64,000 bases of DNA, from NCBI GenBank assembly GCA_944989445.1, contig CALYLW010000164.1:621001-685000 (forward strand), written 5' to 3'. Origin of the DNA: Ampullaceana balthica. Taxonomy: Eukaryota; Mollusca; Gastropoda; Lymnaeidae. How positions within the stretch are numbered: the first letter of the stretch is position 1; each line of letters begins with the position of its first letter. This document shows positions 11,621 through 22,646 of the stretch, piece by piece. Position numbers and translations under genes: made by a program. The notes under the pieces are model-generated. The model ran no database searches, was not told the origin of the DNA, and saw only the letters and a program-made list of their open reading frames with translations.

Positions 11621-13210
11621 TTTATTTTTTTGTAAATTATACTTTATGTGTTCTAGTAATTAACAAATAATGCTAATAAGTGAAACAGGTGTGCACTTAC
11701 CATGTTCCATTTGATCTCCTTTTTTTTATAAAATAGATGTGTAATGTTAGCTAGTCTCTAGTCCTCGGGCACTTAACCTTGGAAAAGGACTGCAAGGATG
11801 GGGAAAGTGCATCGTTAAGTTCTATGAGTAATCTAGCTGGTAATTTATCTGGACCAGAAGTGTTTTTATTATAATTATTAAAAAAAAATTATTTTTTTTT
11901 GGGGGGGGGGAGCTTATTAAACCTCTTTCTTGTACAGTTCTATAGTTGTTTTTTTATTTTAGTTTCTTAAAACGTCCTTTTCTCCTGGGGCTGAAACGCT
12001 GATGTTAAGTTTATGTTGAGGGTGTTAGCTTTGCTCTCATTTTGAGCATAGGATTTCTTTTTTGGGCCTTTTAGTAAGGCAATTCCGGTTCCGTCTTTTT
12101 AGACCTAATTAAGGAAAATAATTTTTTATATTTGTAATTTCAAATAACCTTGTTTATATATTCATTCTGCTAAAATTTTGCGTTAAATTATTAATTTTAA
12201 AATATATTTTATGATTCCTTTTTTGCATTGGTAGCTTTAAATTTTAAGAAGTCTACTTTTAAAAAAAAATATTTTAAAATTTATTTTTATATTAATTTTT
12301 TTAAAACAAATTTCTTTAATAATTTAATGAACAAGCATTGATTGTTTATATTTGCCATAAACTTTGTTAGCAAAAATGNCATCCATTGTTTTGTACCAAT
12401 AATAAAAACAATGTATCAAAATTTCAGCTCGCTAGCTTACGAGCAAGTGGGTTAAAATCGATCAAAAGTTTTGGCGACAAGCAAGGGCGGTCGGTCGGTC
12501 GGCCGCAGACACCACGAGTTAATATAAAGGATTTAAAAATATGAGACAGAAAAAAGGGCGCCATTGTCATTTCATAAATAATTTAAAATAGACGGAATGG
12601 TGGGACATGGGAAGTAACGTCAGTTGTTTTGTTTCAACATAATGCCACCTCTGACCGACTTCCTCCCATAATAAGCATACAACTTCTACGAGTCTGACAT
12701 CTCAAGTGACACGCGGCTCTGGTGGCATCTTCCTCAGCTGGCCACCTGGTCAGTGGAATTCTATTCTGGTGGAAGTTTGGTCTGGTGGTTACCTGGTCTG
12801 GTGGAAATTCGGTCTAATGGACAATGAAATTTATTTTTAACCACCTTTTTTAATTAAAAAAAACAAAAGAAAAAAAAATGGCAAAGAATACTTTCAATTT
12901 TAAAATAAATTTGCGTTTTATAAAAATTTTAATGTCCTAAAAATTCTAAACTGAATCTCACACAAAAGCTCCAGTCAAAGTTAGTTGAAATATTTTGTAT
13001 TTTTAAATTAAAAAACAAAGGTGCAACGCCCATGTAAATGGCAAAGACATGCAGACACAAAGGGTGATCGCTCATGTCATCCCAATTATCTCAATCGACT
13101 TGAACATACACCACTCAAGCCTAGCAGTTTGGAAAACTCATGTTTCCGTGATTAAACTAATGGCTATCATGGTAATAATTTTGCTAATTTGCACATGCGA
13201 TCGCGTGTCC
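11621..13210. other. AT-rich unassigned DNA with one ambiguous base
   Basis: Long A and T runs, an N at 12379, and a fragment of repeat A at 12415-12536. A short 'ggtctggtggaaattcggtct' repeat lies near 12740-12825. No gene seen. Confidence 0.5.
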
Positions 13211-13221
13211 AACGTGTCTTA

Positions 13222-14499
13222 ATCGAGTCATGCAACATCAAGGTAACATCATTAGTCGAGTCATGCAACATCAAGGTAACATCATTAGTCGAGTCATGCA
13301 ACATCAAGGTAACATCATTAGTCGAGTCATGCAACATCAAGGTAACATCATTAGTCGAGTCATGCAACATCAAGGTAACATCATTAGTCGAGTCACGCAA
13401 CATCAAGGTAACATCATTAGTCGAGTCATGCAACATCAAGGTAACATCATTAGTCGAGTCATGCAACATCAAGGTAACATCATTAGTCGAGTCATGCAAC
13501 ATCAAGGTAACATCATTAGTCGAGTCATGCAACATCAAGGTAACATCATTAGTCGAGTCATGCAACATCAAGGTAACATCATTAGTCGAGTCATGCAACA
13601 TCAAGGTAACATCATTAGTCGAGTCATGCAACATCAAGGTAACATCATTAGTCGAGTCATGCAACATCAAGGTAACATCATTAGTCGAGTCATGTAACAT
13701 CAAGGTAACATCATTAGTCGAGTCATGTAACATCAAGGTAACATCATTAGTCGAGTCATGTAACATCAAGGTAACATCATTAGTCGAGTCATGTAACATC
13801 AAGGTAACATCATTAGTCGAGTCATGTAACATCAAGGTAACATCATTAGTCGAGTCATGTAACATCAAGGTAACATCATTAGTCGAGTCATGTAACATCA
13901 AGGTAACATCATTAGTCGAGTCATGTAACATCAAGGTAACATCATTAGTCGAGTCACGCAACATCAAGGTAACATCATTAGTCGAGTCACGCAACATCAA
14001 GGTAACATCATTAGTCGAGTCACGCAACATCAAGGTAACATCATTAGTCGAGTCACGCAACATCAAGGTAACATCATTAGTCGAGTCACGCAACATCAAG
14101 GTAACATCATTAGTCGAGTCATGCAACATCAAGGTAACATCATTAGTCGAGTCACGCAACATCAAGGTAACATCATTAGCCGAGTTATGCAACATCAAGG
14201 TAACATCATTAGTCGAGTTATGCAACATCAAGGTAACATCGTTAGTCGAGTTATGCAACATCAAGGTAACATCATTAGTCGAGTCATGCAACATAAAGGT
14301 AACATCATTAGTCGAGTCATGTAACATCAAGGTAACATCATTAGTCGAGTCATGTAACATCAAGGTAATATCATTAGTCGAGTTATGCAACATCAAGGTA
14401 ACATCATTAGTCGAGTCATGCAACATCAAGGTAACATCATTAGTCGAGTCACGCAACATCAAGGTAACATCATTAGTCGAGTTATGCAACATCAAGGTA
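13222..14499. repeat. Minisatellite, 33-bp unit, ~39 copies
   Basis: The unit reads 'gagtcatgcaacatcaaggt' plus 'aacatcattagtc'. Blocks of cat-g-c, cat-g-t and cac-g-c variants are clustered, showing local homogenisation. Each plus-strand unit contains AAG|GTAAC, a 5' splice-site-like motif. The ORFs of 447 and 456 codons on the two strands exist only because 33 is a multiple of 3. Confidence 0.95.
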
Positions 14500-14559
14500 T
14501 TTTGTGGGGTTGGCAGGGGGATATATTTTTGAGGCATATAATTGTAACGACACGACTCT

Positions 14560-14990
14560 TGTGCATCTGTCTGAATTTAAAAAAAAATAATTTTGTATGT
14601 TGATCGTATTCTCTCTGCTCCTCGGAAACAAATTAAAACATTTGGCGAAAGATCTTTCTCTTTTTGTGCCCTTAAACAATGGAATTCTATTCCATTACAC
14701 ATTCGCAGTATTCCAACTGTTAAGGCATTAAGACTGCGCTAATAACACGTCTCTAAAACTTTACTTTTAAAACTTATTAAAAAACAAATTTTAAAAAAAA
14801 GTACCTTAAAAGATAAACGTAGCTTATATGCACTTTAATATCATTATATATTGTTTTTAGGATATACATGTTGAGATTTAATAAGTATGTATGTTATTAC
14901 TGATTTTATGTAAATCGCTGTGAGCCCAGCTACTTGCAGGTGTACTGCGCTGCTGCGCTTTATAAATTATCAAATTATCTTTATTTCATG
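14560..14990 (+). mobile_element. LINE 3' end (CR1/jockey-like), truncated
   Basis: The tail of a LINE reverse-transcriptase ORF is followed by a 3' UTR containing 'cgctgtgagcccagc' and 'ctgcgctttataaatt'. The same tail motif is tandemly amplified at 35197-35541. The element is 5' truncated at the preceding minisatellite. Confidence 0.65.
14593..14742 (+). pseudogene. LINE ORF2 C-terminus remnant
   Basis: The frame contains RKQIKTFGERSFSF and then KQWNSIPLHIRSIPTVKA before TAA. The pattern 'TFG-R-SFS-A-P--WN-LP--IR---S---FK' is the conserved C-terminal end of many jockey/CR1-type LINE ORF2 proteins. The polymerase domain is absent, so it cannot function. Confidence 0.7.
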
Positions 14991-15194
14991 ATTTTTTCCT
15001 TTTTTATTGTTTTATTTCGATTTTTAAAAAAAAATTAATAATCTCAAAGGGGGGTGCGAAAAAACACAAAATCAATTTTCGAATTTCCTGAGATATCCAC
15101 AGAGGTACCTGAATGGTCAGCGGAGGTAGAAAGTTACCGAGTTGATCTTTGTTAGTTTGTACTGTCCAATTTTCCGATCTTCTTTGTCCCACAA

Positions 15195-15552
15195 GTGAAT
15201 GTGTGGGGGAGTGATGCTAAAATTGTGAATGTGTGGGAGAGTGATGCTAAAAATGTGAATGTGTGGGAGAGTGATGCTAAAATTGTGAATGTGTGGGAGA
15301 GTGATACTAGAATTGTGAATGTGTGGGAGAGTGATGCTAGAATTGTGAATGTGTGGGAGAGTGATGCTAGAATTGTGAATGTGTGGGAGAGTGATGCTAG
15401 AATTGTGAATGTGTGGGAGAGTGATGCTTAAATTGTGAATGTGTGGGAGAGTGATGCTAGAATTGTGAATGTGTATGGAGAGTGATGCTAAAATTGTGAA
15501 TGTGTGGGAGAGAGATGCTAAAACTGTGAATGTGTGGGAGAGTGATGCTAAA
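15195..15552. repeat. Minisatellite, 30-bp unit, ~12 copies
   Basis: The unit is 'gtgaatgtgtgggagagtga' plus 'tgctaaaatt'. The minus strand gives a repetitive LPHIHNSSIT frame, an artefact of a unit that is a multiple of 3. Confidence 0.92.
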
Positions 15553-16001
15553 CTCGAACAGCACAGCGTCACGACGTTGGTACATGGCAACATGGAAGTC
15601 TCTCGGGGATTGCGTACGGATCTTATAGATAGGTCTGGTGGAAGGCACTGAAAAATGGATAAGATGGGCGGCTTTGGTATACGACTCTGAGCTATTGCTC
15701 TGATGGATACTCTTGTGGTTGGCTCCCGTGGGACGACTCTAGTGTACTACCCTGCCATGGATGGCTAACTTGGGTGGCTATGGTGGATGGTTCCATTTTT
15801 AAATTTTAAAGTTGGATGTTTATTGATTCTCAATTCACATTTGAGATATTGTTCCTTGTTTATCTTATCTTATCTGTTTCAGACACCCCTTCTATACAGA
15901 CGATTATTGCGTCCTACGCTTCTCTGTGGTTTGTGTTTAGTCCTGCATTCTTATTAGAGTTTTAAATTTTGATAAAGTGTTGGCTTTCCTGGTTTCTTCA
16001 G
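15553..16001. other. Unassigned DNA, SINE fragment at 15870-15930
   Basis: It includes 'ttatcttatcttatct' and 'ctatacagacgattattgcg', the tail and body of the tRNA-derived SINE. Otherwise nothing was recognised. Confidence 0.4.
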
Positions 16002-16047
16002 GCAACCCATACCACGCCCGAATTCTGGACGGGAAGAACGAAAATTT
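16002..16047 (+). CDS. Candidate internal exon, unknown gene
   Basis: A strong acceptor (polypyrimidine 'ggctttcctggtttcttcag', ending 16001) is followed by 46 nt that read NPYHARILDGKNEN and then a donor GTATGT at 16048. The phase is 1 in and 2 out, and it fits the candidate exon at 16517. I do not recognise the family. It could be a chance combination of splice-like signals, and no upstream partner exon was found. Confidence 0.3.
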
Positions 16048-16516
16048 GTATGTGTTTGTTCTTGCATACGGAATAAGAAAGGTGTTTTTATCCTTATGTC
16101 TATCTGAGGGTTGTATTAAGTTATCTTTGTGTTGTATTTCTAAATTAGAGTTAATTTCTTTATGTATGATTACTACTTTACTCTTGGTTCTTCTATCCTC
16201 TAGTGTTTCAAGGTTTAATGATTTAACTAATGGTGTTATTCCTTTAGACTAGCCTGATAACAAGCATTAGGGAATCCTTGTAATGAACTAAGGCTAAAAA
16301 TCTGAGTCACAGGACATGTATTTAAATACGGTACATTTACTTGACACATTACGGTAAAGCTGATATATTTATAAAAAAAAATATATATATATATTTAGGT
16401 TCAAATAATTTAATGCACGTGCCGTTAAGATTTCCGCCTGGGGAAAAATGTTTTTATTAATCGGTTCGCCTTAAAAAAAAACGTTTCAGATGTCTAATTT
16501 GTGTTTTGTTTATTAG

Positions 16517-16604
16517 GCTGGCAGTACGAGCTTATGCACAGAGATGGTCACATCAGAGCAAAGAGTGGATTTATCACTTCACCCTTGTAGAAGACTGGAC
16601 ATGA
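16517..16604 (+). CDS. Candidate terminal exon, unknown gene
   Basis: The acceptor 'ttgtgttttgtttattag' is followed by an exon that, in the phase set by 16002-16047, reads LLAVRAYAQRWSHQSKEWIY and HFTLVEDWT before TGA at 16602. Hydrophobic and aromatic residues alternate as in an ordinary globular C-terminus, unlike the repeat-derived ORFs nearby. No known family is claimed. Confidence 0.3.
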
Positions 16605-16890
16605 CAGCCGACCTTAGATTTGAAGAACAAAAATATATTCATGCGTTGTTTTTTTTTAATGACAACAGGAAACCAGACTGGCGTTGTTAATTATTAAGGG
16701 AAATTTTTGTGGAAAATAAATTTGTTTCAAACCAGCAACTCTGGGGGGTGGGGGGGGGTGGGGGGGGGAATAAATTACCTCCATGACCATTAGTGAAATA
16801 AACATTTTAAAAAAAATCTGTTATTTTTCTTCTGCAAAAGAACTACGTATTCTCTCTAGCTTGATTTTAACTATATTAGGCCTACTGTAC
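16605..16890. other. Unassigned AT-rich DNA
   Basis: It contains a G-rich run at 16742-16770. No gene or repeat family was recognised. Confidence 0.4.
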
Positions 16891-17623
16891 TAGGGTTGAT
16901 AATTTCGTTTTTAAAAAAAAATTTGGCAAACCGATTATCGGTTTTGTAAATCCGATTTTAAACCCGGTTATCGTTTTACCGCTGACGTCATAGACATATA
17001 TTCGTATAAGGTGAATATGACGTGGAATAAGGAAATACGTCACAGTTTTCGTTGAATTAAGAAAACGCCGTCCAACGCAGAGCTGTTTCTAGGGCTGGCG
17101 AAGATGGTGTGGAAACGGAGGAATGAACGCAATTTAATGTGGGGAATTGCATTTAATGTCTAAACTACGTCATGATTTCGACAACAGAGACTGCATTTAT
17201 TACGTCTATTTTTGTCGAATTCGGACATCAATGAACTTCATGACGTCACACTTTTCGCCAAACATTAAACGTATTAATTTACAAACACACTGCACGGAGC
17301 GCTCAAAACTTATAAATAAACACACCTTGGCGGCCATATTGGTAAAAAAAAATATCAACAAATGCGGGAATAAATTTTGTTCGAATATTTTTTGAAGTTT
17401 TCAGTACGGAGATGATTTTTTAAAAAAAGATAAATAAATTCGATATCGTTTTGGGAAATTTTAAAACCGATCATCGCTTTCAAAACCGATAATCGAATTT
17501 CCGATTATCGGTTAACAACCCTATCGCTTTCAAAACCGATAATCGAATTTCCGATTATCGGTTAACAACCCTATCGCTTTCAAAACCGATAATCGAATTT
17601 CCGATTATCGGTTGACAACCCTA
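16891..17623. mobile_element. MITE-like element with TAGGGTTG ends
   Basis: It starts TAGGGTTG (16891) and ends CAACCCTA (17616-17623), with subterminal CCGATTATCGG palindromes. A related fragment is at 29158-29250. The right end is a 50-bp tandem triplication. No matching target duplication is evident, so the class is uncertain; hAT-like non-autonomous is my preference. Confidence 0.5.
17473..17622. repeat. Three 50-bp tandem copies at MITE end
   Basis: 'atcgctttcaaaaccgataa' through 'gttaacaaccct' repeats at 17473, 17523 and 17573. Each copy holds the complete subterminal palindrome and the terminal CAACCCT. Confidence 0.9.
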
Positions 17624-17639
17624 ATTTTTACTAAATACT

Positions 17640-17850
17640 CTCATTACATCTACTTTTATCAAGATATCCGTTTCTTGCGTTGACTCTACTTTTATCAAGA
17701 TATCCGTTTCTTGCATTGACTCTACTTTTATCAAGATAACCGTTTCTTGCATTGACTCTACTTTTATCAAGATATCCGTTTCTTGCATTGACTCTACTTT
17801 TATCAAGATATCCGTTTCTTGCATTGACTCTACTTTTATTGAGGTTCTAC
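17640..17850. repeat. Minisatellite, 36-bp unit, ~6 copies
   Basis: The unit is based on 'tcttgcattgactctacttt' plus 'tatcaagatatccgtt'. Confidence 0.9.
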
Positions 17851-18407
17851 CTGTTCCTCCTTATCCCACACAAAGAAAAACAAAACAAGGACAGAAAAGC
17901 ATCCTCGCTGATACAACAAGTAACATTAAAAACTAAAAATAAATTTGACCAGAGAATAGTAAATCTATGTCTCAGTAACACGAATCAGTCGTAAAATTCC
18001 CTATTTCCCCCACCCCTCCACCTCTTAATCTGGTTCAAATCTATTGTTGTTGCGTCTTCTCGTTCACGAGGGACATCTGCCGATCATCGTCGACGTCTGC
18101 GATTCCTCCAAGGGCACAAGGCCACCTACGAGAGTCCTACAGGCACCCCCATCCTGGGCCATGGGCAGCCTCTCCAGCGTCTTCCAGTCATTACGTCCAA
18201 ATCTATTACGTTTCTAATTATCTTACGAAAACCTGGCCAGTTTAATCTCTGCTCTATATCTCCCTTAAATCTTGTCAACATCTTGTTCTCTTCTCTATAT
18301 CTCCCCTAAATCTAGCTAACACCTTGTACATCTCCCCAAAATATGATTAGCTACTAGCACACCTCTCTATATCTACCTAAAATCTAATTAACACTTTGCA
18401 TACTTCT
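17851..18407. other. Unassigned DNA upstream of LINE insertion
   Basis: A loose array of 'ctctatatctcccctaaatc' runs through 18240-18410 and forms the target site of the LINE insertion. No gene. Confidence 0.45.
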
Positions 18408-18948
18408 CTATATCTCATTTTTGGGGTACAGACCGGAGTCAGACAAGGGTGTCTACTTTCACCATTCTTATTTCTGCTAACCATCGACTGGATAATGAAA
18501 ATGTCTACAGAGCAGAAGAGAAATGGTATCCAGTGGACACTATGGAAACTCACAGCAACAGATGCAGGAGAAAACCAACTATGTAGCACAGTTATCTGCT
18601 TGCCTTGGCCTGAACATCCATAAGGGAAAAGGCAAAGTCCTTAAAATAAATACATCAAGCAACACTCCAATATTACTGGAAGGAAAAAAATCTCGAGGAG
18701 GTGGATAGCTTCACATACCTTGGAAGCATTATTGACACACAAGGAGGGACAGAAGCCGATGTAAGAATGAGAATTGGCAAAGCAAGAACAGCATTTAAAC
18801 AGCTTTAAAAAGTTTGGAACTGTAACAATTTGACTCTCCATACCAAGGTCAGGATATTTGACACCACAATAAAGCCTGTCTTGCTGTATGGAGCAGAAAC
18901 ATGGCGAATATCAGCACCCATTTCAAAAAAGCTTCAAGCTTTTATTAA

Positions 18949-19107
18949 AGTAATGGGGGTGAGACTGCAATCAGGCTTTTAAATAAGTACATTTATGATA
19001 TAAAAAAACAGGGTATTAGTAGGCCTGACAAGACGTAACACAACGCTGTTGTGTTACGTCTTGTCAGGCCTACTAATACCCTGTTTTTTTATATCATAAA
19101 TTTACTT
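18949..19107. mobile_element. Foldback insertion nested in LINE
   Basis: A 159-bp insertion flanked by the 13-bp duplication AAGCTTTTATTAA (18936-18948 and 19108-19120). Most of it is a near-perfect inverted repeat, with arms of about 60 bp meeting around 19045-19047. Removing it and one duplication restores LINE sequence. A related single arm is at 53745-53805 ('tcaggcctatacataccctg'). Confidence 0.8.
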
Positions 19108-19337
19108 AAGCTTTTATTAACACATGTCTCCGATCAATTCTCCGAATCCGCTGGCCCAATGTCACCACCAACGAAAACCTCTGGCAACGCACACAACAAG
19201 AGACAGTGGATGAGCTAATACGCCAGCGCAGATGAAGATGGATTGGCCACACTCTCAGAAAGCCTACATCCAGCATTGTGAGACAAGCCCTCACATGGTA
19301 CCCCCAAGGCAAGAGAAAAAGAGGTCGTCCCAAAATG

Positions 19338-19516
19338 ACCTGGAGAAGGGAACTGTAGGCAGACACCAAAATGACCTGGAGAAGGGAACTGTAGGCAGAC
19401 ACCAAAATGACCTGGAGAAGGGAACTGTAGGCAGACACCAAAATGACCTGGAGAAGGGAACTGTAGGCAGACACCAAAATGACCTGGAGAAGGGAACTGG
19501 AGGCAGACACCAAAAA
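19338..19516. repeat. 36-bp tandem repeat inside LINE ORF, 5 copies
   Basis: The unit 'gacctggagaagggaactgt' plus 'aggcagacaccaaaat' encodes a 12-residue segment around M-T-W-R-R-E-L-E-A-D-T-K in the LINE frame, so the expansion kept the frame. Confidence 0.9.
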
Positions 19517-19680
19517 TGAGTGAGCACATGCTGGGGGAAGATAGAAAGATTGTCGCAGGACCGGGATGCCTGGAGAGCCTTTGTTCATGGCCTATGCCCC
19601 AGATGGGAAGAAGGGCGATGATGATGATGATGATCTATATCTCATCTAAATATTGTCAACATCTTGTACTCTATCCCCAC

Positions 19681-20491
19681 TAGGCCTGAAACCCGGGTAC
19701 CCGTTTCCGAGCAAATACCCGGGTAGTAAAATTGCGCCCGGGTACCCGTGAAAATGTTACTGCAATGTTTAAACAAATGGAGATCGAACTGCGGCTTTTT
19801 TGTGTTCACATTTTGGCTCGCGAATTATTTATCGAATTAATTGTTTTTTCATTTTAAATATAAACTGTGAAATACGTTTAACATGAAAACACTTAAAAAG
19901 AAATAACTGTCAAACGGAAATGAAACACGATACTGACGAAATACTGCATATTTTGATACACTTTTTTTCTTCTTGGAACATAAACAAAAATCATTTAAAA
20001 CAAATAGCTTTTGGTTCTTTGAATTGTTCAAGTAAGGAAGATAGAACACAACGCCAATAATTAGGAAGTTATATTTCAATCGTTGAATGAATTACACGAT
20101 AAAAACAAAAATAATTGCTGGGGATGGGTCCGCTCAGTAGGGGCTAAAGTTGTCAGCTATGAACTAGAAATAACCCGCGATGTCTTTTACGATTACCACC
20201 CTTTGTCTTTAAGATTTTGTTTAGCCCTCCCCCCTCCTAAAAATCTCGTTGGCACCCCTCTGCTCATTGTTTTTTTTACACCACTATACCATAGTAACAT
20301 TTTAATGTCATCATTTTTACATCGTTGATTCAATACATCTAAATTTGCATTCCCATAATAAACAAAGAAGTATAATGCAAATAGCCAGCATGGCGTCGAA
20401 AATTTTGAGGCATTTTGAACGGGTAACCCGGGTACCCGTTCAAATTTTGGACTGTATCCGGGCAGCGTTTTCAACAATATTGACAGGCCTA
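19681..20491. mobile_element. hAT-type non-autonomous element
   Basis: Termini TAGGCCTG (19681) and CAGGCCTA (ending 20491), with subterminal CCCGGGTACCCG repeats at both ends. The flanks atccccac (19673-19680) and atccctac (20492-20499) match at 7 of 8 positions, in keeping with a hAT 8-bp duplication. Interior ORFs are short and unrecognised. Confidence 0.7.
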
Positions 20492-20499
20492 ATCCCTAC

Positions 20500-21060
20500 C
20501 GCATTTTAAAAAAAAATTGATCAACTTCTTCTTCACATCTCATCCACTAATTCAGAAACAAAACTAGACAAGCCATTCAGAACACAAGATTGAAGGCGTC
20601 AAACATTAAACATTGTTAATATTATTTTTTTCTCTTCTCAAAAACTTCCTATAATTTTAGGAAGTTATTTCTTTTCATCCCTCGAACTAATGTAAAAAAG
20701 GAACTGTAATAATTCGTGTTTGCATCAAATGTCTGGTGACAATCATCACCCAGATTTAGCTCCCCTTAACCTCTCTCGTAACAAATAAATGTCTGCGTAC
20801 GAACATTAAAGCCGTGACAGTTGTCGTGTCACTAAGTGCCTCACATATTAATCATTGGATCCATCGTGGCAACTAGAGTTTTATGACCGGAAGTTAAAGT
20901 CATGGTCACGTATTAAGAAAAAGAAGAAGGTAAAATACAACAACAAAAAAACAACAAAAAAGGTGGTTGTTGCATGGGCACCAAGGGACAGCACACCTTT
21001 ACTACGTTCGAGAATTGCCGCACTTGAGCTCAATACTTTTTGACTTGCGCCCCCTGATTT
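20500..21060. other. Unassigned AT-rich DNA
   Basis: Short ORFs only, one of which (20855-21043) is lysine-rich because of an A-rich run. Nothing supported. Confidence 0.4.
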
Positions 21061-21066
21061 ATTACA

Positions 21067-22646
21067 TCTATCTATATAGATATATAGATATATATTTCAC
21101 CAAAGCGAATATGTGGAAATGAGCATGACGAATGACCCTCGCTGGGGTCAACTAATCACAGTTAACGGTTGGCAAGCGAAGGTAGTGGAAGGGTGGGGCA
21201 TGTCTTGAGACCAACAATGACTTTTACATTTTTACTTTCGTTGTTCCTTCACATAGTACATGTATTTCGTAATGTATTAGTTATTACATCCTCCTGACAT
21301 GAGGACGGTCTTAGGTTCAAGTCCCAGCGGCAACATTTTTTATTCTTAATTTTTAAAAATGTTTATGTTTATGACCTTACTTTTCCCCCTTTCTTAGCGA
21401 ACCGCTTCGCATGTGTTTCACGGAAAATTCAACAACCCCTTTAAAAACAAAGTTTATGACCTTACTTTTCCCCCCTTTCTTAGCGAACCGCTTCGCATGT
21501 GTTTCACGGAAAATTCAACAACCCCGTTAAAAACAAAGTTTTTGACTATAAATCCCTTATATATGAGACATAACTAAAAGAATTGATTATGTTCAAACGC
21601 GACAAACATTTACAGACTGAAACCAACTTATCTCCCCTTGTTGTAAAACCGGGGGAGAGGGGAGGTGTGTATTCGATGGCTTGCGTGAACTCAAGCAATG
21701 GACACGTGATTGCAAACAACAACAGACGCTACATTGAGTTATATAGAAATAAATTTAGAATACCAGGATACAATTACTGTACATACCTCTATTTATTTTA
21801 TTCTTTTTAGTCCTTTTATAAAAAACGTGGTTTTTAAAATATTTTTTTACCTGTTTTTAAAAAAAACAAAAAAAAACTCATAAGCGCCTGCCCAAAGTTT
21901 TAATAACACGGTGATGTGGTCACGGGGTGAACTCATGGATGTCAACAAAGCAGACGGGTAGAGATGCTTATATAGAGATAGACTAAAAAGTTCAATAATT
22001 TAATAACGGTACATTCGATCATTCTGAAATTTTGATACAATGCATTGTTAGGTGACACGAGTCTATATGCAAAATTTTAGCTCGATAGCATCACGGAATT
22101 TTGTCAATTTTTTTACTTTTGTTTTTCCGCCCGCCCGCGAACGACAGAGATGAAGAGATGGCGACAAGATTTCGAAGATAATATAAGGGATTTAAAAAGC
22201 TTCCTTCAATGTTATACCAATTCCTTCATCAAACTGTATGTTTCTATTGGTCTCATATTTCTGGGAAAAGATCATGGACGAAGTTGTTGCGTTCAACTTT
22301 GCAACATGGCTGTAACATTTGTTTCTCAACATTGGGATAACTTAGGCGACGGGCTCTCCGTTGTCCTCGGTGACGGAAACGAAAACACTCTCCCCAACAA
22401 TACGCTCATAAATACATAAGGTACATAAATACTTCAGGAGTATATGGTGGCGATGCAGAAATTGTCGTCATGTTCGAAATACTTCCCAAACATGCATGGG
22501 CTCCCTTCCTCCCCCAACGTTCACTTGCGTTGTTAACCTTTGTTCGTGCTGCTGTTTGTGTCCGTTCTCTCTCCCCCCCCCCATTTTTTCTGTGCAATAT
22601 CTATGAGTAAGTCTGCGGCGTATACTACGCCGCGGGTCGTATCTAG
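21067..22646 (+). mobile_element. Composite Helitron (HINE), GCGGCGTA family
   Basis: The 5' end reads A|TCTATCTATATAG. The 3' end has stem GCGGCGTA (22615-22622)/TACGCCGC (22626-22633) and CTAG (22643-22646) followed by T. A conserved block 'gcatgacgaatgaccctcgc' and a tRNA-Val-like segment lie in the 5' part. The interior carries a short duplication (21375-21530) and repeat-A sequence (21530-22195), so it has nested insertions. Confidence 0.6.
21262..21335 (+). repeat. tRNA-Val-like segment, degenerate
   Basis: 'taggttcaagtccca' retains the B box; the A-box region is mutated. It is homologous in position to 22804 and 28803, inside the same Helitron family. Confidence 0.5.

Larger units (their letters stand above)
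18423..19620 (+). pseudogene. LINE reverse transcriptase fragment, inactivated
   Basis: Reading across frames one sees TGVRQGCLLSPFLFLLTIDW (RT domain), then QMQEKTN-VAQLSACLGLNI, SFTYLGSIIDTQGGTEADVR, VLLYGAETW, and finally [13 protein letters not shown] and DRDAWRAFVHGLCP. The stretch that should carry the catalytic (Y/F)ADD appears deleted at about 18543, between IQWTLW and QQQMQ. Stops, frameshifts and the nested insertion confirm inactivity. Assignment to RTE over another LINE clade is tentative. Confidence 0.75.
18419..19634 (+). mobile_element. 5'-truncated LINE, RTE-like, with target duplication
   Basis: It is flanked by an 11-bp target site duplication CTATATCTCAT at 18408-18418 and 19635-19645, and ends in a (GAT)n tail typical of RTE-type elements. 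It holds the 3' half of a reverse-transcriptase ORF. It is interrupted by a 159-bp nested insertion (18949-19107) and by an internal 36-bp tandem repeat. Confidence 0.8.

Noticed and set aside
13222..14499. CRISPR array
   Set aside because: Direct repeats have no unique spacers, no cas genes, and the genome is eukaryotic.
13167..14537. Long overlapping ORFs on both strands (about 450 codons)
   Set aside because: Both follow from a 33-bp tandem unit that lacks stops in those frames; no start context, no homology, perfect periodicity.
15560..15640. Metalloprotease-like exon (reads VTTLVHGNMEVSRGLR)
   Set aside because: A brief resemblance to an insulysin-type LVHGN motif, but no credible acceptor, and the upstream frame is minisatellite.
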